A stretch of 64,000 nucleotides of DNA from Halorussus vallis (lineage in GTDB: Archaea > Halobacteriota > Halobacteria > Halobacteriales > Haladaptataceae), in the NCBI RefSeq assembly GCF_024138165.1, contig NZ_CP100003.1, positions 1-64,000 of the forward strand, written 5' to 3'. Made by a program: the position numbers and the translations under genes. Under the pieces are notes generated by a model. It saw only the letters and a program-made list of their open reading frames with translations, was not told where the DNA came from and did no database searches. Below, one piece after another: positions 52,435 through 61,518 of this stretch; the first letter of the stretch is position 1, and each line of letters opens with the position of its first letter.

Positions 52435-52683
52435 AATTCGTCCTCTAATGGTACAACGACAATTAGAATAAAAGTGGTGCCGGAATTCGAGCCACCAGTG
52501 GAAGCCGGTCGACTAAGCCCTATTAGTATAAAATACTCACGTAGAACTTAGAGATTTTCGGAATAAGGGGTGATAACGCATCTGCCTCCTAGCGAGGTGA
52601 AGCATAGATAATTGATGTCAAGTACGCCCTAAATGGGGGTTCTAGCACCAACGCTTTTGGAATTTCAATTCCTATTGAGTCGT

Positions 52684-53157
52684 ATGGGAATTCTTGAAAC
52701 AGGAAGAGAAGACGTTGTCAGCGTTGCACCGGACGCCACCGTCGAGGAAATTGCACAGACAATGTTCGATCAGTCCGTCGGCAGCGTTCTTGTCGAAGAG
52801 AACGGTGAGCTAGAAGGCATTATTACCGACCGTGATCTCGTCGTCGAACTCATGACCGGTGACGGAGCGGCCAATGTCTTCGAAGACCCGTCGACAGCGG
52901 CCGACGTGACTGCCCAGAATCTCATGACGGCTGATCCGGTGACTGTCGATCACGAGATGGAGTTTCCGAAGGTTCTTCGCGAGATGGAAAACGCGGCTGC
53001 ACGACGGATTCCGATTACTAAAGACGGAGACGTAGTAGGAATTGTGACCCTCGACGATTGTCTTCCCCGCATCGCAGGAGAAAGCGAGCAGGTGTCGGCG
53101 AAACTCGAATCGCTTGCGGGGGTCGTCCGTAAGGAATCTCCTGAACCGGATACATAA
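52684..53157 (+). CDS. Two-CBS-domain protein
   Basis: From ATG 52684 the protein has 157 residues comprising two CBS repeats: DATVEEIAQTMFDQSVGSVLV with GIITDRDLVVELM, and MTADPVTVDHEMEFPKVLREM with GIVTLDDCLPRI. CBS pairs bind adenosine nucleotides and regulate partner proteins. No partner domain is fused. It stands alone between the CopZ-like and the HTH-10 gene. Confidence 0.85.
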   Translation: MGILETGREDVVSVAPDATVEEIAQTMFDQSVGSVLVEENGELEGIITDRDLVVELMTGDGAANVFEDPSTAADVTAQNLMTADPVTVDHEMEFPKVLREMENAAARRIPITKDGDVVGIVTLDDCLPRIAGESEQVSAKLESLAGVVRKESPEPDT

Positions 53158-53306
53158 ATAGAAACGTCAGTCAACAAGTGATAGTTGCTGTCTGCAGATG
53201 TGTAGATAGAACACTGTTTTAGAGTGACCAGTGGTAGAATCGTATGTAGTCATGCCCAGTCTACTGGGCGGTGGGTTCATTCTGCTGTGCCAGTAATATT
53301 AGCGTC

Positions 53307-53930
53307 ATGCGCCAGGCGGTACTCAGCGTCGACCACGAAACACTGGCCGAGTACGGATTCGCGGTCTTTCAGGATGCCGGGTTACTCGACATTGAAATCC
53401 TCTCGTGCGAGGGGCCGCGCGGCGTGTCCCGAATCCACGTCGAAGAGCAACTGGACGAACACCGGCTGGACGAACTCAAGACGATCCAGTGGTGGGAATG
53501 CGTAGCGGACGAGGGATCGAAGCATGTCTATCTCGTCGAGATGAACGTGGCTGAACAGTTAGACAGGGTCGGTGTCGATGCTGACGTAATGACGCGGACT
53601 GAATGGGCCGAGGTACACAGCCAGGGGTTCTCGTTCGAGCAGACTGGCTCACAGGAGGAACTCAGTGCTATGCTCGCTGACTTGCAGGCTGCTGGACAAA
53701 ATATCACCTTAGAAAAACTGCAGGACTACCGTATCCAGGAGACGCCCATGGATGTACTGACGGATCGACAGCACGAAGTGCTTGACGTCGCGTACGAACT
53801 CGGGTATTACGACGTGCCCCGCAAATCGTCAACGGCGGAGGTTGCGGCCGACCTCGGCGTGGACGATTCGACGGTGTCCGAACACCTCCAGCGAGCGGAA
53901 CACAATCTCCTCGAATCCCTTCTGGGCTAG
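53307..53930 (+). CDS. Bat-type HTH-10 transcription regulator
   Basis: From ATG 53307 the protein has 207 residues. The C-terminal HTH-10 domain begins LTDRQHEVLDVAYELGYYDVP and ends SEHLQRAEHNLLESLL, as in bacterio-opsin-activator relatives found only in archaea. The N-terminal 150 residues form a sensor part with WWECVADEG and a few Cys. It converges on merB with a 4-bp overlap of stops. It may regulate the mer genes, but that is only positional. Confidence 0.8.
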   Translation: MRQAVLSVDHETLAEYGFAVFQDAGLLDIEILSCEGPRGVSRIHVEEQLDEHRLDELKTIQWWECVADEGSKHVYLVEMNVAEQLDRVGVDADVMTRTEWAEVHSQGFSFEQTGSQEELSAMLADLQAAGQNITLEKLQDYRIQETPMDVLTDRQHEVLDVAYELGYYDVPRKSSTAEVAADLGVDDSTVSEHLQRAEHNLLESLLG

Positions 53931-54535
53931 TCGAGGACCACGTACCGCCGTACTAGCGTCCCGACTGCCGCTGGTTGAAACGGGACGGTTTCTCCGTCAG
54001 TTTCTGCGGCCCACTGCTCGTAGGTGTCTGCGGATTCGAACGCGTTGATGTATTGGCAGAACGTGTTCGTAAGACTGGGCGTCTCGGCTTGCAGCATCCA
54101 GCTGAAGATGGTTTCATCGCTGTCTTCGAGTTCAGGGATGGTCGCAGCGATCCCGAATGTGATCACGGCCTCTTCAGGGGTGACGTCCACGGTCCCGTCG
54201 TCGACGGTGAACGTGACCGGCGTCCCGGTCACAGGGTCAACCGAGCGGACGGTCACCGGGTCCTGGTCCTCCATCACCGCGGCCCCGAGCGCATCTAAGA
54301 TGCACGGCGAGTACCGGATATGGTCGTTTACGCGGACTTCGTGACGGGTCGGGTTCTCCGTGTACAGATCTTCCGGCTCGATGGTCTGGTCGCTCGCCGC
54401 AAGCTGCTCGGCGAACCTGGCCCAGTAGTCGTCCATCGTTTCCGGAGGCGTCTCGAAATTGCCCACCGCCGCGAGGTGATCCGCGAAGTCGGGCGGCAGG
54501 TCGATACGGTCGTCGGTCTGGGGTTCAGTTCCCAT
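53927..54535 (-). CDS. merB: Organomercurial lyase
   Basis: The 202-residue protein matches MerB: RYSPCILDAL supplies C78 and D81, and NTFCQYINAF supplies C160, the Cys-Asp-Cys set that cleaves carbon-mercury bonds. An N-terminal helical part, and TGTPVTFTVDDG in the middle, also fit the family. The Hg(II) released would pass to MerA, encoded 190 bp upstream in the same direction. Length is normal for MerB. Confidence is high from motif positions. Confidence 0.88.
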   Translation of the reverse strand: MGTEPQTDDRIDLPPDFADHLAAVGNFETPPETMDDYWARFAEQLAASDQTIEPEDLYTENPTRHEVRVNDHIRYSPCILDALGAAVMEDQDPVTVRSVDPVTGTPVTFTVDDGTVDVTPEEAVITFGIAATIPELEDSDETIFSWMLQAETPSLTNTFCQYINAFESADTYEQWAAETDGETVPFQPAAVGTLVRRYVVLD

Positions 54536-54575
54536 TGCAAGGTAAGAGATGGGCTAGCGAGCGGTGTTGCTTGCT

Positions 54576-54589
54576 CCCAGCTAGCTGGG
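54576..54589. repeat. 14-bp perfect palindrome upstream of merB
   Basis: CCCAGCTAGCTGGG lies 41-54 bp before ATG 54535, between merA and merB. It may be an operator or form a short terminator-like stem for merA; no T-run follows. Confidence 0.45.
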
Positions 54590-54720
54590 GGACTTCATAG
54601 GAGGCTCCAAATCCCTGCAAAACCGAGTAGGACTACTGATTTCTCCTCTGCACTGACTTCCAGGATAGACAAAACGCTAGCCCAAAACTACCAATATCTG
54701 AGGGTTTCGATAGAGCCCAG

Positions 54721-56232
54721 TTACTCCACACAGCAGCTCATCGTCGAGGTATCCCGTCGGAACGCCTGGCAAGCGTGTTTGAACGCTTCGCTGAACGTCG
54801 GGAACGGGTGAATGGTGTCGATGATGTCGTCGACGGTGAGCCCGAATTTCACGGCGAGCGTCGCCTCCATGATCATGTCTGCGGCGCGGGGAGCGACCAT
54901 GTGGACGCCGACGATCTCGTCGGTTTCGTGGTGTTTGACGATTTGGACGAGCCCGTCAGTGTTCTCGACGGCCTTCGCCCGCGGGATGTCCTCCATCTGG
55001 ACGGTGCGACACGAACACGTCCCGTGCTCGTCCATGTACTCCAGTTCGGTGATCCCCACTGAAGCGACCTCAGGGCTCGTGAACACGACCGCCGGAACTG
55101 CATCGTAGTCGATGGTGACGCCTTCGTCGTCTTCTCGCGGGCTCTGCCCGCTCGAATGGCCCGCGGAGCTTCGCTCCACGCTGCCGAAGGCATTCTTGAC
55201 GCCGTGGTTGCCTTCTTTGGCGGCGACGGTCTCCAGTTCGGGTTCGCCGATGACGTCGCCCGCGGCATAGATATCCGGGTTGGTCGTCTGGAAGTACTCG
55301 TCGACGCGGATTGTTCCGTCAGCGTCGGTCTCAACCCCGACCGCTTCCAGCCCGATGTTTTCGCTGTTGGGCTGGACGCCGGTCGCGACGAACAGGCCCT
55401 CCGCTCTAAAGGTATGTTCGTCACCGTCGACTTCGGTTTCAACAGCGATCCTCTCTTGGACGGCCTCAGCGCCGCCGTCTGCGACTGGCGAGTGAACCTG
55501 CCGGACGTCATTATCGGTCACGACGTTGATCCCTTCTTCCTCGAATGCCCGCTGCATCTCACGGCCGAGCTGCCCCTCCATGGCCGAGAGCACGCGCTCG
55601 GAGCGCTGGAGGATGGTCACGTCGACGCCGACGCGGTGAAGGATCTGGCCCCATTCGAGCGCGATATATCCGCCACCGATGATGACGATGCTCTCGGGGA
55701 GATCACGCTCGTCGAGGATGGTCTCGCTCGTGTAGTAGTCGACATCGTCGAGGCCGTCGATGGGTGGCGCCCACGGTGCGCTCCCGGTGGCAACGAGCGC
55801 TTTCTCCCCGGTGATGCGCGCACCCTCGTCCGCACCGTCGACTACCTCGATGGTTGTATCATCGACCAGCTTGCCGTATCCCTCGTAGATGTCTGTATCG
55901 TAATGCTCGGCGACGTCAACGTAGTTCGTCTGCCGGAATTGCTCGACAAGGTTGTCGGTGCCGTCCAGCGCGGCTCCCCAGTCGACGGTCGGCTCGTCTT
56001 TGCTGTACTGGACGGCGTCGAACGGGTTGTCCCGAGAAGCGAAGGCGCTCTCGCCGACGGCCAGTAGATGCTTGCTGGGGACACAGCCGACGTTGACACA
56101 GGTTCCGCCAATAGGCAGTCCAGTATTGACCATCGCCGTTGAAAGCCCACGACTACTCGCTTCGGTGATAGCGGCGAACGCTGCTGCGCCGCCACCGAGA
56201 ATCACGAGATCATATTCGCCTGTTCCATCCAT
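54721..56232 (-). CDS. merA: Mercuric reductase
   Basis: The 503-residue flavoprotein has FAD motif LGGGAAAFAA, the redox cysteines GGTCVNVGCVPSK (C45, C50), the second dinucleotide motif IIGGGYIALEWG, AAGDVIG and the C-terminal vicinal pair MSCCVE (C500, C501). The CC tail that receives Hg(II) separates MerA from other disulfide reductases. It would reduce Hg(II) to Hg(0) with NADPH. A TATA box 28 bp before ATG 56232 indicates a leaderless transcript. A Ser/Gly/Arg insert near residue 340 is unusual, and the N-terminal HMA domain of many bacterial MerA proteins is absent. Confidence 0.92.
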   Translation of the reverse strand: MDGTGEYDLVILGGGAAAFAAITEASSRGLSTAMVNTGLPIGGTCVNVGCVPSKHLLAVGESAFASRDNPFDAVQYSKDEPTVDWGAALDGTDNLVEQFRQTNYVDVAEHYDTDIYEGYGKLVDDTTIEVVDGADEGARITGEKALVATGSAPWAPPIDGLDDVDYYTSETILDERDLPESIVIIGGGYIALEWGQILHRVGVDVTILQRSERVLSAMEGQLGREMQRAFEEEGINVVTDNDVRQVHSPVADGGAEAVQERIAVETEVDGDEHTFRAEGLFVATGVQPNSENIGLEAVGVETDADGTIRVDEYFQTTNPDIYAAGDVIGEPELETVAAKEGNHGVKNAFGSVERSSAGHSSGQSPREDDEGVTIDYDAVPAVVFTSPEVASVGITELEYMDEHGTCSCRTVQMEDIPRAKAVENTDGLVQIVKHHETDEIVGVHMVAPRAADMIMEATLAVKFGLTVDDIIDTIHPFPTFSEAFKHACQAFRRDTSTMSCCVE

Positions 56233-56256
56233 TCTAATGCTCGTTAGAGTATTACG

Positions 56257-56263
56257 TTATATA
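56257..56263 (-). promoter_or_regulatory. TATA box of merA
   Basis: TATATAA on the minus strand, centred 28 bp before ATG 56232. It faces the arsR-type promoter with about 60 bp between them, so one regulator could control both. Confidence 0.65.
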
Positions 56264-56320
56264 GGGATTGCGGAGGATCGTAGAAGAGGCCCTCCCTTAA
56301 TGCAGTATAACTCCAAAAGC

Positions 56321-56328
56321 CTATATGG
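56321..56328 (+). promoter_or_regulatory. TATA box of the arsR-led membrane-protein operon
   Basis: CTATATGG is centred about 27 bp before ATG 56351, consistent with a leaderless start. Confidence 0.6.
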
Positions 56329-56350
56329 CAATAGTCCAGTGAGTATTGTA

Positions 56351-56716
56351 ATGAGTGTTCAGCTCCTCCAATCGAATGCAGACGTGAACGACGCACGGGC
56401 AAATATCTTCGGAGCGTTGAGCGACCCAACTCGATTACGGATTTTCCAGAAGCTGATCGAGAGCGACGAGCCGTTGAACGTGACTGAGATCTGTGATCAA
56501 ACGGATCTAAAGACGAATCTGGTCTCACACCACCTTCAGTGTCTCAAGAATTGCCAACTCGTCGACGCCGAGAAGGACGGCCGGAAGAAGTACTACGAAG
56601 TCAGTCGCCCAGAGGCCGTCGAAATGCTCTCGCTCGCCGACGACTGCATCCGCCAGAACATCGAGAGCGTCATCGGTTGCGAGATCGTTACCGATTCAGA
56701 TGACCATGACGAGTAA
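56351..56716 (+). CDS. ArsR-family regulator of the mer region
   Basis: From ATG 56351 the protein has 121 residues with the ArsR winged helix FGALSDPTRLRIFQKL, VTEICDQTDLKTNLVSHHLQCL and KKYYEVS. Five cysteines, including C in the recognition helix region (EICDQ) and in DDCIRQN and VIGCE, could bind Hg(II) or another thiophilic ion. Haloarchaea lack classical MerR, so an ArsR protein as mercury sensor is plausible. It is divergent from merA and leads the operon to 60296. Confidence 0.85.
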   Translation: MSVQLLQSNADVNDARANIFGALSDPTRLRIFQKLIESDEPLNVTEICDQTDLKTNLVSHHLQCLKNCQLVDAEKDGRKKYYEVSRPEAVEMLSLADDCIRQNIESVIGCEIVTDSDDHDE

Positions 56717-56939
56717 ATGGTCGTGGCTGCCGTACGCGGGGGTCGGAGGCGCCGTTGTCTGTTGTCTCGCCATCGAGTTACTCGGCGGAGCAGTGATACT
56801 CGGTGGCATCGCGGCTGCAGTCGGCCTCTCGACCGGGCTGACGTATCTCCTCGCCGTCGGTCTCGGTGGAATGCTCGCGGGACTGCTGGCGATCAGCTAC
56901 CATCGGATAGAGGGGGTGAGCCATGGCACCCTCGGGTGA
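56700..56939 (+). CDS. Small two-TM protein with CC motif
   Basis: The 79-residue protein has two TM segments and GGAVVCCLAIELLGG in the first. The vicinal cysteines within a TM recall MerT/MerF/MerC, which take Hg(II) into the cell for MerA. It overlaps arsR by 17 bp and the next gene by 17 bp, so it lies in one operon. Sequence similarity beyond the CC position is not evident, so transport of mercury is an inference. Confidence 0.65.
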   Translation: MTMTSKWSWLPYAGVGGAVVCCLAIELLGGAVILGGIAAAVGLSTGLTYLLAVGLGGMLAGLLAISYHRIEGVSHGTLG

Positions 56940-57168
56940 CGGCTCCGCCTGGGGCCTCCTCGGAGTCGCCGGTGCGATAAGCCTCTGTTGTATCGGCCTT
57001 GCGACCCTCGCCGGTGGTGCCGCCGTCGCTGGCGGGACAGCTGCTGGCGCGACGGCTGCGAGGGGTACTTCCGGTGGGTTGGGTGGCATCCTCGCGACTG
57101 TGTTCGCGACAGCGTTGCCACTGCTCGTCATCGGAGTCATTGTTCGCCGACGGGGATACCACGGATGA
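56923..57168 (+). CDS. Second small two-TM protein with CC motif
   Basis: The 81-residue protein resembles its neighbour: TM1 with GAISLCCIGLATLAGG, an Ala/Gly-rich link and TM2 (LATVFATALPLLVIGVIV). The overlap with both neighbours (17 bp and 4 bp) suggests coupled translation. The two CC proteins may form a hetero-oligomeric channel. Role inferred from context. Confidence 0.65.
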   Translation: MAPSGDGSAWGLLGVAGAISLCCIGLATLAGGAAVAGGTAAGATAARGTSGGLGGILATVFATALPLLVIGVIVRRRGYHG

Positions 57169-58616
57169 CGGGAAGGAACAACTGTCCGGTCTGCGGAGAG
57201 AGCTTCCCGAGAGAAACCAGTACCCGTGACCACGCGTGGGACGTTCACGGCGTCTGCCACCACTGCGGGGCCTCATTCGAGGACCGAGCGGTGCTGTATA
57301 CCCATTGGTTGGAGGCCCATGAGGACGACCTCACGGCGGAAGACCGCAAGCGGGCCGAATCCAAGGTCGGTGACGGGACCGTCTGTCCGGTCTGCGACCA
57401 GCGATTTGCGAGCGAGACGGCCGTCCACGACCACACGTGGAACGCACACGGGGCATGCCACGTCTGTGGTGCGGACTTCGACACCCAGAACGCATTGTTC
57501 ACCCACCAGCTGGCCGTTCACGCCGAGGCATTGTCCCGGGAGACCCGTGACCGGCTCGAGGAGGCGGTCGGCCCGCTCACGTTCGGGAACCGGCTGGCCC
57601 ACCAGGGTCCCATCGATGCTGTAACGAATACTAGACTTAGCCGGCGGAAACTCCTCGCCGGTGGGGCCATCGCCACCGCCGGACTCGGCGGCGTCGCTGC
57701 AGATAGCTTGCTCGGATCGTCTGCCAGTTCTGTATCGCCGGAGCGTGGGGGGACGAGTCCCGGGGCGACCGCGGCCCCTGCCACGTTCACCACCGTCGAC
57801 GGCGAGGAGAAACAACTGGCCGACTACCGGGGCCAGAAAGTGATGTTCTGGGTCTTCGCCACGTGGTGTCCGTCGTGTAAAGAGGGCGCACGAGCACTCC
57901 AGGCGAACAAGGACAAGTTACAAGACGTGACCTTCCTCGGGCTAAAGACCGACGGGAACGCGGGTTACGACGGCCCGTCGGTCTCCGAGTTCGCCCAGCA
58001 GAACGCACCGGAACTCGTCGATGCAGACAACTGGGTGTGGGGGGACCTCTCGGCAGAATCGACCCGCGTCTGGAATCCACAGGACCGACCGGACATCTTC
58101 TGGCTCATCGATGCAGAGGGAACGATCCAGGCGAAGACCGCGGCGCCGGCCGCGAGGATAGACCGAATCATCCAGTTCGCACAAGCCGAAAATCCGGGCG
58201 GTGACCGACCCGGGGAATCGATCGAGATTCAACCTGCCGAGCATATCCAGCAGGGTGCCAACCATCCCGAGTACAACTCGAACCCGCCAACCTCGGGCTG
58301 GCACTATTCCAGACCGGCGGAGTGGGGGTTCTACGACCAGGCGCTCCCTGACGAACGCGTGGTACACAATCTGGAACACGGCGGCATCTGGATCACGCAC
58401 AAGAACGTGAGTGACAGCACCCTCTCGCAGTTACAGCAACTCGCCACGGACTATCCAAAGAGCGTCGTTATCACGCAACGCAGCGAGAACGATGCGCCAC
58501 TCGCCGTCGCCTCCTGGGGTCAGCTCATGAAACTCCAGTCGTTCGACCGAGAACGGATTGTCGAGTTCATCGAACAGAACCGGAATCGCTCCCCGGAACC
58601 AATCGCGGGTGAATGA
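57165..58616 (+). CDS. Zinc-finger/thioredoxin/DUF3105 fusion protein
   Basis: From ATG 57165 (ATGA overlap) the protein has 483 residues. Residues 1-120 hold C2H2-like fingers (CPVCGESF, CHHCGASF, CPVCDQRF, CHVCGADF with paired His). At 159-180 is an internal twin-arginine-like segment (SRRKLLAGG plus a hydrophobic stretch), then a TlpA-type thioredoxin domain with WCPSC (C235, C238) and finally a DUF3105 domain (NPPTSGWHYSR, VVHNLEHGGIWI). This order is odd: fingers would be cytosolic and thioredoxin outside, with the internal segment as anchor. It may relay thiol-bound metal to the adjacent CC membrane proteins. Confidence 0.75.
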   Translation: MTGRNNCPVCGESFPRETSTRDHAWDVHGVCHHCGASFEDRAVLYTHWLEAHEDDLTAEDRKRAESKVGDGTVCPVCDQRFASETAVHDHTWNAHGACHVCGADFDTQNALFTHQLAVHAEALSRETRDRLEEAVGPLTFGNRLAHQGPIDAVTNTRLSRRKLLAGGAIATAGLGGVAADSLLGSSASSVSPERGGTSPGATAAPATFTTVDGEEKQLADYRGQKVMFWVFATWCPSCKEGARALQANKDKLQDVTFLGLKTDGNAGYDGPSVSEFAQQNAPELVDADNWVWGDLSAESTRVWNPQDRPDIFWLIDAEGTIQAKTAAPAARIDRIIQFAQAENPGGDRPGESIEIQPAEHIQQGANHPEYNSNPPTSGWHYSRPAEWGFYDQALPDERVVHNLEHGGIWITHKNVSDSTLSQLQQLATDYPKSVVITQRSENDAPLAVASWGQLMKLQSFDRERIVEFIEQNRNRSPEPIAGE

Positions 58617-59154
58617 CGTGAGTCAACACCAGATAGACGACACCCTTCGAAACCAAATCGAGTCCTGGAGCAGGGCGTCCAGTATCGTCTTCTCGCAGCG
58701 CAAATACCGGGCCATCGGGGCGGCGACGTTCGTGGTCTTCGCCACGCTCTACCTCTTCACGCTCCCTGCCACGTACACAGGGGGACGGGTCGGCCTGGTG
58801 TCGCTGAGATTGCTGACGCCGACGCTCGCGACGTTCTCCGTCATCATGGCCGGGTTGGTAGCCGTTATCGTGTCGTTCACGGCGTACACGATACGCCTCG
58901 GTGGCTCAGCCAGTTCAGCGACGACCACGACAGGGTTCGTCGGCAGCGTCTTGCCACCGCTACTCTGCTGTTCGCCGCTACTCCCTATACTCGCTGCGTC
59001 CGTCGTCGGCGTATTTCCCGCGGCCTTCGGCGTGAGTGGCTTCATCCAGGGCGTTATGGCGACATACGAGGTGGAGATTCTGACCGGGGCCACGCTCGTA
59101 CTGGTGTACGCAGCGACGCAGAACGCAAACGGGGTGACAGAGTGCTCTGTCTAA
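58609..59154 (+). CDS. Membrane protein with LLCCSPLLP motif
   Basis: Translation probably starts at GTG 58609 or 58618, overlapping or directly following the upstream stop. About 180 residues with five TM segments; the fourth begins PPLLCCSPLLPILAASVVGVF. CC followed by Pro recalls the MerT-type metal-binding TM. It is in the middle of the operon between the thioredoxin fusion and the CCCC protein. Confidence 0.7.
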   Translation: MNDVSQHQIDDTLRNQIESWSRASSIVFSQRKYRAIGAATFVVFATLYLFTLPATYTGGRVGLVSLRLLTPTLATFSVIMAGLVAVIVSFTAYTIRLGGSASSATTTTGFVGSVLPPLLCCSPLLPILAASVVGVFPAAFGVSGFIQGVMATYEVEILTGATLVLVYAATQNANGVTECSV

Positions 59155-60296
59155 CTCCGCGGCGTGTGCTGGCGACCACCCTCCTCACCCTCGCTAGCCT
59201 GTCGATGGCCCCGACCGCGGCAGCGCACGGTGGGAGCACTCACGCCGGAACCCCACACTGGATCTTTCTGGGAATCACACTGCTCGGTGTGGGTATCGTC
59301 GGGATTAGCATCCACTTCGGACGGACGCGCTGGGCGGGTGCCCCGCGGCGAACGATCAAAAGTCTCCTCCTCGGGACGGTGGTCGCAATGATCGGCTCGA
59401 CCGCAGTGATACAGATCCAGATCGAACCGATCGGGACGACGCCGACCGCCCTCGAGTGGTACCCGATCCTCGCTGGCATCGTCGGGGTCAGCATCCTGAT
59501 TGCGAGTCTCGTCGTGGGGATTGTCCGCTGGCCGGAGCGCCCGCGATATACACTGCTCGGAACGCTGCTCGGCCTCTGGGTGCTCTACCCTGCCGTCATG
59601 CCGAGGGCGGGATACACGCATCCGCTAGGCTATCTGCTCGTCGCCGTCGTCCCGCTCGTCATCGGCTATATCTTCTGGCGCGATGTCTCCCCGGCCCTCT
59701 CCACCGCCGTGGTCGACCAGTTCTCTCGACGCGTCGGCGGAATCGTCGCTGCGCTGTTCACCGTCTTCTTTCTGTTTTCGGCCGGGTTGTTCACAGTCAA
59801 TCCCGACGAGGGCGTGAACGCGCCGACGGAGTCGTTCGTGACGACAGCTTCGTTCGCGAATCCGCTTGTCATCTGGCCAGCCATCGAGTTCTACATTCCA
59901 TCGATTCCACTCTTCGGTGGACTCTCGATCGGAACGGCGCTGGTCATCGGGCTACTCGCTGTCCTCATCGGCGTCAATACGGCCCTCATGACGACGGTCT
60001 GGCAACGCGATATCGAACTCTCCTCGACGGTCGGTGGTGGCGGGGCGGTGGCGACCACTGGTGCAACCGCGTGCTGTTGCTGTGGTCCCGCTGTGTATGC
60101 CATCGCGAGCGCAATTCTGGGGGTGTCGGCCAGCCCACTCTATTGGTCGTTTGTAGCTCCGTCATCGCCACTCGGCGCACTCTTCTTCGTCAGTGCTGTA
60201 ACACTCCTGACCGGAAGTTCGGTCCGACTCACTCGCTCGTTGAATGATGCTGGCGTCTGCGCTCACCCGGGGGATCACAGAGTAGTACCGGGGTGA
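59142..60296 (+). CDS. Polytopic membrane protein with CCCC motif
   Basis: The 384-residue protein starts at GTG 59142 with a signal-like segment (LLTLASLSMAPTAAAHGG) and then about nine TM segments. Near residue 307 it has four consecutive cysteines (ATACCCCGP) at the start of a TM helix. Its position last in the arsR-led operon and the repeated CC theme suggest metal or thiol transport across the membrane. No family is recognised. Confidence 0.7.
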   Translation: MLCLTPRRVLATTLLTLASLSMAPTAAAHGGSTHAGTPHWIFLGITLLGVGIVGISIHFGRTRWAGAPRRTIKSLLLGTVVAMIGSTAVIQIQIEPIGTTPTALEWYPILAGIVGVSILIASLVVGIVRWPERPRYTLLGTLLGLWVLYPAVMPRAGYTHPLGYLLVAVVPLVIGYIFWRDVSPALSTAVVDQFSRRVGGIVAALFTVFFLFSAGLFTVNPDEGVNAPTESFVTTASFANPLVIWPAIEFYIPSIPLFGGLSIGTALVIGLLAVLIGVNTALMTTVWQRDIELSSTVGGGGAVATTGATACCCCGPAVYAIASAILGVSASPLYWSFVAPSSPLGALFFVSAVTLLTGSSVRLTRSLNDAGVCAHPGDHRVVPG

Positions 60297-60383
60297 CGAT
60301 TCATTTCATGTGGTGGATATTCTCGAGTTAGCGTGTTGAGTAATGTGATAGACCGAGAAGCTGTAGGGTCAGCTCATCGCGTC

Positions 60384-61442
60384 CTAGAACCACCCGCGGA
60401 GCGCATCCTCGCGTTCCTCGAACTGGTCGACCCTCTCTTGCAGGTCGTCACTGACGCGCTCGATGGTGCCTTCGGGGTTGAACAGGATGTCGTTGACGAT
60501 GCCGACGTACTGATCGAGGGACGCTCCCTCCTTGCCCTGGAAGAAATGCGTCAGCGCGTACGTGTCGCCGGAATGTAGCGTCCACACATCGATCTCGAAG
60601 GATGATGCCGCATTTGCTTCTGCATCGCCTGCAGCGCGCTCGGCCAGGTAGTCCGGGAAGCCCAGCAGGCTGTAGAACTCTGTGACGGTGAACGGGAGTT
60701 CCGAGAAGTCGAGGTCGATCTCCTGAGCGTCACGAATGAACTCGAAGAGGTCGTCGGCGACGAGTTCGACCTGTGCGAGGATCTCCTCCCACCAGATCCG
60801 GAAGTTCCGGACGCCGCCGACGTGCTTGATGACCTCCTTGTCGGTGAGCGAGCGCATCGTGTTCGAGCAGTAGCCGTCCTGGGCGAACCCCTCCACGTAG
60901 ACGGCGTGCTCGCCGAAGAAGTCGTAGCCCGACGTGACGCCCATCGTGATCGGGTCTGATCGGCCGGGGAGGCGCACCTCGAGGCCATCGAACATAATGT
61001 CCATGTGGACTTCGCCCCCACCTCGGTAGCGCCGAATTTCCCCGAACATCACGTCGCCCAGCGGCGTCCCATCGATGGTCTCCTCGCGAAGGATCTCTTC
61101 CAGCGGGCCGTACACGTCGACCGGGTTGATGATCGAGTACGAGTCGGTCGGGATATGGAAGAGAGAATCCATTTCAGCCTCCCCTGCGGTCGCCTGTTCA
61201 CGAGCTCGACTCGGCTCGACGAGCGCGTTGAAGCGCTCCGTCTCGACCCACTCGTCGGTGAATGGGTTCTGGTACGCCACGGTGGTCTCGACGGCCTGGG
61301 GGAGGTCTCGGATCGCCTCCGCGAACGTCACGGACTCTACGCCTCCGCGACGCTCCCGATACCACTCAGGGAGTTCGGTGTCGGTACGTCCGTCGACGCC
61401 AGCGAAGATGGTTCTGGACTTTGGGTCTTTCATTTCGGTCAC
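60384..61442 (-). CDS. DUF932-like plasmid protein
   Basis: The 352-residue protein has SYSIINPVDVYGPLEEIL, RYRGGGEVHMDIMF, DPITMGVTSGYDFFGEHA and GYCSNTMRSL, the order seen in DUF932 phage/plasmid proteins (a Cys-Ser-Asn-Thr block is their hallmark). Function of these is unknown, although they are common on conjugative plasmids. A GAGGTGAC ribosome-binding site lies just before the ATG, so the transcript has a leader. The hairpin and palindromic site F are upstream. Confidence 0.7.
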   Translation of the reverse strand: MTEMKDPKSRTIFAGVDGRTDTELPEWYRERRGGVESVTFAEAIRDLPQAVETTVAYQNPFTDEWVETERFNALVEPSRAREQATAGEAEMDSLFHIPTDSYSIINPVDVYGPLEEILREETIDGTPLGDVMFGEIRRYRGGGEVHMDIMFDGLEVRLPGRSDPITMGVTSGYDFFGEHAVYVEGFAQDGYCSNTMRSLTDKEVIKHVGGVRNFRIWWEEILAQVELVADDLFEFIRDAQEIDLDFSELPFTVTEFYSLLGFPDYLAERAAGDAEANAASSFEIDVWTLHSGDTYALTHFFQGKEGASLDQYVGIVNDILFNPEGTIERVSDDLQERVDQFEEREDALRGWF

Positions 61443-61484
61443 CTCGAATCAAGAACGCTCATCGATCCGCGACTGCGTCGTCTC

Positions 61485-61508
61485 GCGCCCCTCTCCCGGG
61501 CGCAAAAA
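61485..61508. promoter_or_regulatory. GC-rich hairpin and T-run before the DUF932-like gene
   Basis: GCGCCCCTCTCCCGGGCGC followed by AAAAA, 43-66 bp before ATG 61442. Palindromic site F begins 11 bp further upstream. Confidence 0.55.
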
Positions 61509-61518
61509 CAACACCACG

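Noticed and set aside
55156-56067. 303-residue frame antisense to merA
   Set aside because: It mirrors the codon pattern of merA and has no own start signal or domain.
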